From assembly GCA_900544305.1 (NCBI GenBank), contig UQUV01000003.1, forward strand, positions 70,517-134,516: 64,000 nt of DNA, written 5' to 3'. The DNA is from an uncultured Porphyromonadaceae bacterium. Its GTDB lineage: Bacteria; Bacteroidota; Bacteroidia; Bacteroidales; Muribaculaceae. The notes under the pieces were generated by a model, which was not told the origin of the DNA, ran no database searches, and was given only the letters and a program-made list of their open reading frames with translations. Of the stretch, positions 52,692-59,296 are shown one piece after another (the first letter of the stretch is position 1; every line of letters starts with the position of its first letter). The position numbers and the translations under genes were made by a program.

Positions 52692-52864
52692 TATCTTTGC
52701 AAGAGATAGTGTAAAACTGGGCAACTTATTTTGAAAAAGATAATTTTCAGTGCAAAACAGCCCATAGCAATTCTATCCTGAAATTGTCAAGCTTCAGAAA
52801 CAGAAGCCTCTGCTAAAAAACTAACACATGATAATGCCGAGGGCATCATCCATTACAAAAAAGA
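52692..52864 (+). promoter_or_regulatory. Promoter and long leader of the PepSY-like gene
   Basis: TATCTTTG at 52692-52699 is a consensus -7. It leaves about 155 nt of leader before ATG 52865. The leader can form GCTTC/GAAGC (52793-52807) and a 9-bp stem with one mismatch, GATAATGCC/GGCATCATC (52830-52850), whose end is 14 nt before the start codon. The rest of the gap from 52493 holds only the preceding terminator. Confidence 0.5.
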
Positions 52865-53701
52865 ATGAAAAAACTGGTCGCTTTATTTATATTTGTTTTA
52901 GGCATCACCTTATTCCAATCGTGTGACGACATTAAAACTTCAAAGGCATCTGTCGATGCTTTCGAATCGCTATATCCCGGAACGAAAGTAAAAAACTGGA
53001 CAACCAAGGAAGACTACGAAATAGCCTCATTCAAAAGACAGCACCATTCGGCCGACGCATGGTTCGACAAAAACGGATGGGTACTGACCATCACAAGGCT
53101 TCCGCTTGATGCACTGCCTGCATCCATTTCCGACTCTTTCCGCCATACGACCTATGCCGACAGCACTTGGGAAGTAACAGCAGTCAGAGTACTTGAACGC
53201 AAGAATCGGGAAACCATCAATATCATCACCGTGGAACGCAACAAGGTGACCTATGCCCTTATCTACAACACGGACGGACTGTTGGTGATGAAAGACGACA
53301 TTACAGACATCAAGAACGATACGCTGAAAGTAGTCCCTCAGCCTGTTCCCTCAAAGATACAGACATTGATGAAAAAGCGCTACCCTTCCGCACAGTTCTA
53401 CGAAATAGAATATGAGCCCACGCTCATCAAACTGTATATAGCAGAACAGCAAGTAGCCAAACAGGTGATTTTCTCAACTTCAGAGGATTGGCTCTACACG
53501 ACATGGGACGTGGAAGAATCCGCCCTGCCACAAAAAGTGCGCAGCGTCCTTAACCAAAAACCGACAAAAGGATGGACCATTGAGGAAATCAAGTTCATCG
53601 AATCGAAAAGTGAACAGTTCTACAACATAGAGCTGCGAAACGAAGAAGAGTTCCAGGCCGTTTCCATTGACAGCAACGGAAATATCCTGAAAAAGCAATA
53701 G
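52865..53701 (+). CDS. PepSY-like lipoprotein (DUF2874 type)
   Basis: A 278-residue lipoprotein (lipobox LFQSC, Cys20). The sequence has repeated PepSY-like units of the Bacteroidetes type: AFESLYPGTKVKNWTTKEDYEIASF with DAWFDKNGWVL, then LMKKRYPSAQFYEIEYEPT, then VLNQKPTKGWTIEEIKFIES with QAVSIDSNGNILKK. Such periplasmic proteins resemble the beta-lactamase-inhibitor fold, but their role is unknown; binding of peptides or other small ligands is only a guess. It is monocistronic with a structured leader. Confidence 0.8.
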   Translation: MKKLVALFIFVLGITLFQSCDDIKTSKASVDAFESLYPGTKVKNWTTKEDYEIASFKRQHHSADAWFDKNGWVLTITRLPLDALPASISDSFRHTTYADSTWEVTAVRVLERKNRETINIITVERNKVTYALIYNTDGLLVMKDDITDIKNDTLKVVPQPVPSKIQTLMKKRYPSAQFYEIEYEPTLIKLYIAEQQVAKQVIFSTSEDWLYTTWDVEESALPQKVRSVLNQKPTKGWTIEEIKFIESKSEQFYNIELRNEEEFQAVSIDSNGNILKKQ

Positions 53702-53751
53702 AAGTCAGCCGACTTAAACGAACTATTCTCACGGCTTGCAAAAATGAGAAT

Positions 53752-53792
53752 AAAAAGAGAGAGATGCGCCGCACGTTGCGATGCATCTCTCT
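53752..53792 (-). terminator. Terminator of ddh
   Basis: AGAGATGC-type stem (53758-53767 with 53783-53792) and, on the minus strand, a TTTTT run at 53756-53752, 31 bp past the ddh stop. Confidence 0.75.
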
Positions 53793-53822
53793 GCGTTTAT
53801 GACAAATTCTGCAAGTTGCTTC

Positions 53823-54710
53823 CTATACCAAATGACGGATAAGCTCTTCGCGGTCGCCCGGCAAAAGGTCGATAACCGGAATCTCAATCATTGTGTAGGC
53901 ACCCGGTTGCTGCTTCATGGAAGCACGTGCCACACCAACAAGCACCTGAGCGGTCAATGCAGGATTATTGATTGACATATTGAATTCGAAACGCTGGTTT
54001 TGAGTTGAACCAGAAACACCCTTGCGCACGAGATTTACACCGTGACCCATGTCCTTCACATCGTCAACACAAGGAACTTCGATAACGTGAGTCTCGTCGC
54101 TTGCGAAATAAGGGTCAGCCTTAATGGCAGCAGCCACGTCAGCAAGCTGATAGCCGTCCTTCAGTTCTACATACACCATACGGCGGTGAATGCCTGTTCC
54201 CAACGGAATAGTCATCGACAATGCAGCTTTCACGCCTTCGATGGCTTTAACGGCAACCGTGTGTCCCATGCTCATGCCCGGACCAAAATTCGTATAGGTA
54301 ATACCCTTTGGAGCACAAGCTTCAAGCAAAGTGCGGACCACAGAATCGCTACCCGGATCCCATCCGGCAGAAATTACGGCAACACGGCCGTGTTCTTTAG
54401 CGGCTGCGTCAAGACTGCGACGCAAATCAACGATTCCGGTGTGGATATCGAAACTGTCGACAGTATTCATACCCAGTGCCAATGCCTGCTTGGCATATTC
54501 CTCCACCTTACGGGTCGGAGTACAAAGAATTGCCACATCGGCCTTTATTTCACTCAAATCAGATGTAACCTTGTAATCCTTCAACTCGGCAGGTACGTTT
54601 GTCGCATCACGGCGAACTACGCCTGCCACTTCAAAATCCGGTGATTCCTTCAGGGCATCCAAAACAAAATGCCCAATGTTTCCATAACCTACAATAACTG
54701 CTTTAATCAT
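53823..54710 (-). CDS. ddh: meso-Diaminopimelate D-dehydrogenase
   Basis: NADPH-dependent conversion of tetrahydrodipicolinate to meso-2,6-diaminopimelate in one step, supplying lysine and peptidoglycan precursors. The 295-residue protein has the Rossmann start AVIVGYGNIGHFVLDALK, CTPTRKVEEYA, the substrate loop SAGWDPGSDSVVRTL and FGPGMSMGHTVAVKAIEGV. A -7 element (TATCTTTG, minus, 54795-54788) lies 78 bp upstream. The gene stands alone. Confidence 0.95.
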   Translation of the reverse strand: MIKAVIVGYGNIGHFVLDALKESPDFEVAGVVRRDATNVPAELKDYKVTSDLSEIKADVAILCTPTRKVEEYAKQALALGMNTVDSFDIHTGIVDLRRSLDAAAKEHGRVAVISAGWDPGSDSVVRTLLEACAPKGITYTNFGPGMSMGHTVAVKAIEGVKAALSMTIPLGTGIHRRMVYVELKDGYQLADVAAAIKADPYFASDETHVIEVPCVDDVKDMGHGVNLVRKGVSGSTQNQRFEFNMSINNPALTAQVLVGVARASMKQQPGAYTMIEIPVIDLLPGDREELIRHLV

Positions 54711-54787
54711 ATATATTGTGAAATTTGAATAATGTCTTTTCTACCTCAAGGCACCTACAAGATGTAGTTATCTTGCCTTTTCTGTCA

Positions 54788-54795
54788 CAAAGATA
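54788..54795 (-). promoter_or_regulatory. -7 element of ddh
   Basis: Minus strand TATCTTTG; no clear -33 TTG at the usual distance. Confidence 0.5.
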
Positions 54796-54932
54796 ATACA
54801 AAAACGCTCATCTTGTTTACAGCTCACAGAAAAAGTGGAACACAGCATACATTTCTCCACCAAATCCCACAATTCAGATGCAATTCGACACACTCAGCAC
54901 CCGTTCCACAAAACTTTTTTAGCATCTTTTCA

Positions 54933-54963
54933 TTGCACAACGGAAAAATTATCATTACTTTTG
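54933..54963 (+). promoter_or_regulatory. Promoter of tRNA-Gly
   Basis: TTG at 54933-54935, 20-nt spacer, TACTTTTG at 54956-54963; transcription would begin about 15 bp before the mature tRNA. Confidence 0.65.
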
Positions 54964-54984
54964 GCATCACAAAAAACGACCAAT

Positions 54985-55057
54985 GCGGTAGTAGCTCAGT
55001 TGGTAGAGCATCAGCTTCCCAAGCTGAGGGTCGCGGGTTCGAGCCCCGTTTACCGCT
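54985..55057 (+). tRNA. tRNA-Gly (anticodon CCC)
   Basis: A 73-nt cloverleaf: acceptor GCGGTAG/TTACCGC, D-arm GCTC...GAGC with GTTGGTA loop, anticodon stem TCAGC/GCTGA around TTCCCAA (anticodon CCC, positions 55018-55020), T-arm GCGGG-TTCGAGC-CCCGT, and discriminator T as usual for tRNA-Gly. CCA is not encoded (TCAT follows). Confidence 0.96.
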
Positions 55058-55060
55058 CAT

Positions 55061-55091
55061 AAAAGCCAGACTTCTTAAGTCCGGCTTTTTT
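55061..55091 (+). terminator. Terminator of tRNA-Gly
   Basis: AAAAGCCAGACTT/AAGTCCGGCTTTTTT with one mismatch and a 3-nt loop, ending in a T-run. Confidence 0.85.
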
Positions 55092-55139
55092 CTTTTCCAG
55101 ATTTTCAACAAAAACGAACCGCCGAACTAAATTATTTCC

Positions 55140-55147
55140 TACATTTG
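55140..55147 (+). promoter_or_regulatory. -7 element of the unknown secreted gene pair
   Basis: TACATTTG fits TAnnTTTG, 35 bp before ATG 55183; the -33 region is not recognisable. Confidence 0.45.
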
Positions 55148-55182
55148 CCATATCGGACTAAACATTCTAATACAAGACAATT

Positions 55183-56310
55183 ATGAAACGCTTTCTCCTT
55201 TTCTTTCTAACTGCATTGGGGGCTTTCGCCGGATTCGAAAGCCTGTCTGAAAATATGTCAGACTACAAATTTTCCCAAATCGACTATAACAGCAGTTTCA
55301 AAAGTAAAGAATATCCCATGGAGGATCCTTTTTACGGAGCGAATATAGCATACGGAGTAATTCACACTACATCCTACGATATATTCTACTTCGACTTGAT
55401 TCATGATTTCGATGAGTTTGAGCCATCCAGTTTTGGTGAATTTACTTTGAGTTCTTTATTTAAAGAATATAAAGATACTAAATACACGCTGGATCTTCAT
55501 TTTACTGACGGCACGTTTGTAGGCGACTGCTTTATCAAAACAGCGAAAATTTCGCCTAACACCATACGCATCAACTACTACCCAGGCAACAATAATACAA
55601 AAGCCGGTAACTTGGATTCCCGTTCAATTATAAACAAACTGCTAAACGTAGATTTGGAACAAATCACAATAAACAGCGACAACAACTCCTATTCTTTTTA
55701 TATCAGCGACGCTACGTCAAGCTATTACATCAAACAAGCATACGACCAGGCTTGCAAAGCACCCATAAAAACAGCCCCAAGCACCCCGACATATTCCAAT
55801 TCAATTTCAGAAAAGAAACCGTCAGAACCGGCTACAAAAGGAACCGCAAGCCAGCCGAAATCTTCCACTGGAGGCATTCTCAGCAATTTCAACAAACTGG
55901 CTAAAAAAGGTTCTGTTCCAGCCATTGATTTGGTTCAGAAAAAGTGCGGACTATATGACAGCAACATTTCATGGGAAGATGCTAAAGCAAACCTGATGAA
56001 TAGCAACTACAATGCGACAATCGACGAAATCGGCATCAACTTCACCTGTCCGTTTTCCTACAACGGAATAGTCCCGACTTGCATGGTACTGACCAATTTC
56101 AAGAACACATCTTTTCGTTTCGCCGTCAATGATAATGACACTCAACGCAACTTGGCCAGAAAACTGACCGAAGACATGAAAGCCGGAGGTGCAACCATCG
56201 ACTACACAATCGACACTCCCAAAAAAGCATTCCGCTCTTACGGAAATTATAGACAAAAGATTATTTCTATCACCACAAACAAGACAGGCGTGCTTGTCGA
56301 CATATTCTAA
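55183..56310 (+). CDS. Secreted protein of unknown function, two-part
   Basis: A 375-residue protein I do not recognise. It has an N-terminal hydrophobic signal (KRFLLFFLTALGAFAGF). The first part (about 25-190) is beta-rich (YTLDLHFTDGTFVGDCFI, ITINSDNNSYSFYI). A Pro/Ser/Thr/Lys-rich linker spans about 193-232, and the second part (about 235-375) contains KKCGLYDSNISWEDAKANL and LARKLTEDMKAGGATIDYTI. The first half resembles in tone the repeats of the next protein (edge strands with NSYSFYISD against QESFTIPFSE). It is 24 bp upstream of that gene in the same direction, so they form an operon. No transmembrane segment or sorting tail is visible. Confidence 0.65.
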   Translation: MKRFLLFFLTALGAFAGFESLSENMSDYKFSQIDYNSSFKSKEYPMEDPFYGANIAYGVIHTTSYDIFYFDLIHDFDEFEPSSFGEFTLSSLFKEYKDTKYTLDLHFTDGTFVGDCFIKTAKISPNTIRINYYPGNNNTKAGNLDSRSIINKLLNVDLEQITINSDNNSYSFYISDATSSYYIKQAYDQACKAPIKTAPSTPTYSNSISEKKPSEPATKGTASQPKSSTGGILSNFNKLAKKGSVPAIDLVQKKCGLYDSNISWEDAKANLMNSNYNATIDEIGINFTCPFSYNGIVPTCMVLTNFKNTSFRFAVNDNDTQRNLARKLTEDMKAGGATIDYTIDTPKKAFRSYGNYRQKIISITTNKTGVLVDIF

Positions 56311-56334
56311 ACATTCATCAAAACAGACATTACT

Positions 56335-57468
56335 ATGAAACGCAACATCATCCTCCTGTTAGGAATCGTGCTGACACTTCTTGCCGTCAGCCCCAAAGCA
56401 TCTGCTTTCATTCCGGTTACGACATATTATAGCGACAACACGATAACTTCAGTCGAAAGCAGAAGCTTTCCGATTAATGCTGACTTGGAAGTAGCCTATA
56501 TTGCCCACTTCAACATCAAGGCCATGACATTGCATATGGATCTGAATTTCGTCCATAAATCTTATGCCACCGACTTGATAAACATGGCAGAATCCATTTC
56601 CAAATTCAACCGTTGTACCATCTACACCCGCGACGGACTGAAACTCGAGCCCAAAACGGACTTGTCATTCGAAGAGGACGACTATGGTTTCCACATTCGA
56701 TTCAAATGTTTCGATCCAGACTTATCATCTGATTATGCACCGGATTACGAACATTTCTGCGATTTGCTGTGGAAAAAAGATATTGGCCGCATAGTTCTTT
56801 CAAACGGACAGGAATCGTTCACCATCCCCTTCTCCGAGAAAGAATATAAGTCAAACCTGCATCTCGACGAGGTATTTTCCTCCCTTGAAGAACGTTGGAG
56901 GCAGATTATAGCACAACAACAAACGACACAAACAGAACAGAACAACGGGACTAAAAAAGCGCCTATGTCAACTTCTATTCCCATCAAAACCCGGTATCAA
57001 GACAACACGATTATGGCAGCCGAAGTCATCGCCACTCCTATCAACGTCGATACAAAAGCTGCCTATATTGCTGCTTTCAACATAAAGGAAATGACATTAC
57101 GGATAAAGATTTTTTTCAGTTCAAGCCCTAATATGCCAAAATCCATTTCAAAGTTCAACCGCTGTACCATCTGCACCCGCGACGGAATGACAATCGAACC
57201 CAAAACGAATTTGAAATTTACGACTGACAGCAACGGTTTTTTAATTGAATTCGAATGCTTTGATCCGGACTTATCACCCGACTATGAACCGGGTTTTGGC
57301 AATTTCAGCAACATAATGTGGCAAAAAGCAATCGACCGCATAATACTTTCAAACGACCAGGAATCGTTCACCATCAACTATACAGAGGACGATCACAAAT
57401 CAAACCTACACTTCGACGAAGTGTTCAAAACTATAGAAACACGATGGGCTGAAATTGTATCAGAATAA
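56335..57468 (+). CDS. Secreted protein of unknown function built from two repeats
   Basis: A 377-residue protein with a signal peptide (KRNIILLLGIVLTLLAVSPKASA). Two units of about 170 residues (about 25-195 and 213-377) are clearly homologous: FIPVTTYYSDNTIT against IPIKTRYQDNTIM, FNIKAMTLHMDL against FNIKEMTLRIKI, SKFNRCTIYTRDGLKLEPKT against SKFNRCTICTRDGMTIEPKT, FDPDLSSDY against FDPDLSPDY, RIVLSNGQESFTI against RIILSNDQESFTI, and KSNLHLDEVF against KSNLHFDEVF. A Gln/Thr-rich linker joins them. Each unit has one conserved Cys in NRCTI and another in ECFDPDL/KCFDPDL. No known domain is recognised. Confidence 0.7.
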   Translation: MKRNIILLLGIVLTLLAVSPKASAFIPVTTYYSDNTITSVESRSFPINADLEVAYIAHFNIKAMTLHMDLNFVHKSYATDLINMAESISKFNRCTIYTRDGLKLEPKTDLSFEEDDYGFHIRFKCFDPDLSSDYAPDYEHFCDLLWKKDIGRIVLSNGQESFTIPFSEKEYKSNLHLDEVFSSLEERWRQIIAQQQTTQTEQNNGTKKAPMSTSIPIKTRYQDNTIMAAEVIATPINVDTKAAYIAAFNIKEMTLRIKIFFSSSPNMPKSISKFNRCTICTRDGMTIEPKTNLKFTTDSNGFLIEFECFDPDLSPDYEPGFGNFSNIMWQKAIDRIILSNDQESFTINYTEDDHKSNLHFDEVFKTIETRWAEIVSE

Positions 57469-57524
57469 GCAGCACAAGCGTAAGAAAGAACCGGAACACC
57501 GGATTCAACAGAACTGCATATCAA

Positions 57525-57568
57525 TAAAAAAATCCGCACATCTTCCCAGAAGGGCAAGTGTGCGGATT
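57525..57568 (-). terminator. Terminator of gdhA (between convergent genes)
   Basis: AATCCGCACA at 57531-57540 pairs with TGTGCGGATT at 57559-57568; on the minus strand a T-run follows at 57530-57525. Confidence 0.85.
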
Positions 57569-57605
57569 ATGTTATGCTATAAAGAAATTTTTCTTTGTCC
57601 GAGGA

Positions 57606-58940
57606 TTAGAGGATACCTTGCGACATCATGGCTTTTGCCACTTTCATAAAGCCGGCAATGTTGGCACCCTTCACATAGTTGGTGTAGCCGTCGGCTTCCT
57701 TACCGTATTTCTGACACTGAGCGTGGATGTCGGCCATAATAGCCTTCAGTTTTGCATCAACTTCTTCAGCTGTCCATGTAAGTTTCTGCGAGTTCTGTGC
57801 CATTTCCAAACCTGATACTGACACACCGCCGGCATTGGCTGCCTTACCCGGAGCATAAAGAATCTTGGCATTTACAAACTCGTGAACGGCTTCCGGAGTA
57901 GAAGGCATGTTGGCTCCTTCCGACACAGCGAAACAGCCGTTGGCAAGCAATGTGCGTGCATCGTCGCCGTCAAGTTCGTTTTGAGTAGCCGAAGGCATGG
58001 CAATATCACACTTCACGCCCCAAGGACGTCCGCCTTCGAAGTATTCGCAACCGTATTTTTCAGCAAATTCGCGGATACGGCCACGATAGATATTCTTCAA
58101 TTCGAAAATGAAGTCAAGTTGTTCTTCAGTCAAGCCTTCCGGAACATAGATTGTACCATTGGAATCGCTCATTGTCACAACCTTTGCGCCCAGTTCGAGG
58201 AGCTTCTTGGCTGTATAGGTTGCCACATTACCTGAACCGGAAATAGCCACAGTTTTACCCTTGATGTCGATGTTGCGTGTTGCCAACATGTTCAGAAGGA
58301 AATAAACGTTACCGTAACCGGTAGCTTCCGGACGAATCAGCGAACCGCCGAATTCAAGCCCCTTACCTGTGAAAGTACCTGTGTTTTCGCGAGCCATTTT
58401 CTTATACATACCGTACATATAGCCAACTTCGCGACCGCCTACGCCGATATCGCCGGCAGGAACGTCAGTGTCAGGACCAATGTGACGCCAGAGTTCTGCA
58501 ATGAATGCCTGGCAGAAACGCATAACTTCCATGTCCGATTTACCTTTCGGGTTGAAGTCGGAACCACCCTTACCGCCACCCATCGGGAGCGTAGTGAGCG
58601 AGTTTTTGAAAGTCTGCTCGAAAGCAAGGAACTTAAGGATTGACTGGTTTACAGAAGAGTGAAAGCGAATACCGCCTTTATACGGACCGATAGCGTTGTT
58701 ATGCTGGATTCTGTAACCCATGTTGTTCTGCACGCGACCCTTATCGTCTACCCATGATACGCGGAAAGAGAAAATGCGGTCGGGCAAGCAAAGGCGTTCA
58801 ATAAGATTATAGCGTTCAAATTCCGGATGCTCGTTGTACACATCCTCGATTGATGTTACCACTTCTTCCACCGCTTGCAAGTATTCCGGTTCGTGCGGAA
58901 AACGACGACGCAAATCGTCAATTACTTCTTTTGCTTTCAT
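57606..58940 (-). CDS. gdhA: Glutamate dehydrogenase (NADP-type)
   Basis: Reductive amination of 2-oxoglutarate with ammonium, the main ammonium entry in many Bacteroidetes. The 444-residue, hexameric-type enzyme carries Lys88 in GPYKGGIRFH, Lys112, catalytic Lys124 in PMGGGKGGSDF and Asp164 in PAGDIGVGGREVGYMYG; the dinucleotide loop reads AISGSGNVATY. The N-terminus (KAKEVIDDLRRRFPHEPEY) matches the family length. A -7 element (minus TACCTTTG, 58987-58980) lies 40 bp upstream. Confidence 0.97.
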   Translation of the reverse strand: MKAKEVIDDLRRRFPHEPEYLQAVEEVVTSIEDVYNEHPEFERYNLIERLCLPDRIFSFRVSWVDDKGRVQNNMGYRIQHNNAIGPYKGGIRFHSSVNQSILKFLAFEQTFKNSLTTLPMGGGKGGSDFNPKGKSDMEVMRFCQAFIAELWRHIGPDTDVPAGDIGVGGREVGYMYGMYKKMARENTGTFTGKGLEFGGSLIRPEATGYGNVYFLLNMLATRNIDIKGKTVAISGSGNVATYTAKKLLELGAKVVTMSDSNGTIYVPEGLTEEQLDFIFELKNIYRGRIREFAEKYGCEYFEGGRPWGVKCDIAMPSATQNELDGDDARTLLANGCFAVSEGANMPSTPEAVHEFVNAKILYAPGKAANAGGVSVSGLEMAQNSQKLTWTAEEVDAKLKAIMADIHAQCQKYGKEADGYTNYVKGANIAGFMKVAKAMMSQGIL

Positions 58941-59296
58941 TGTTCTTCCTTTTTTAAGTTATTCTTTAATAATGCACCACAAAGGTAATACAATTTTCTC
59001 AAGAAACTAACATTTTTCAAAAAATATAACGAAAAATTTTAATTTTAGACAGATTTACATTCGTTTTATTGATAAAAAGCCACATTTTAACCAATTTATC
59101 TTTCACAAGAAACAAATTGAGTTAGAGGTTAGGAATTAGGGGCTATCGTTAGGGAATGGTAATACAGGCTGCCATTTGCAGACAACACCTCCCCTACCCC
59201 ATAACCTCTAACCCCTAATCCATAACCACACAAAAAAACTGCACATACGGCGGATTCCATATGTGCAGTTGTCTAAAGGGATACCGAACTATCGGT
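58941..59296. other. Gap upstream of gdhA with inverted TTAGAGGTTA motifs
   Basis: The 356-bp gap holds the gdhA -7 element (58980-58987), an 11-bp perfect inverted repeat (GTTAGAGGTTA at 59121-59131, TAACCTCTAAC at 59202-59212) amid G-rich TTAGGGG-like tracts on one side and C-rich complements on the other, and the terminator of the GH3 gene. No gene. Confidence 0.6.
59232..59269 (-). terminator. Terminator of the GH3/nucleotidase operon
   Basis: ACTGCACATA at 59238-59247 with TATGTGCAGT at 59260-59269; on the minus strand followed by a seven-T run. Confidence 0.88.

Noticed and set aside
52865..53701. Reading the PepSY-like protein as a beta-lactamase inhibitor
   Set aside because: The resemblance is one of fold only; no inhibitor loop can be identified from the sequence.
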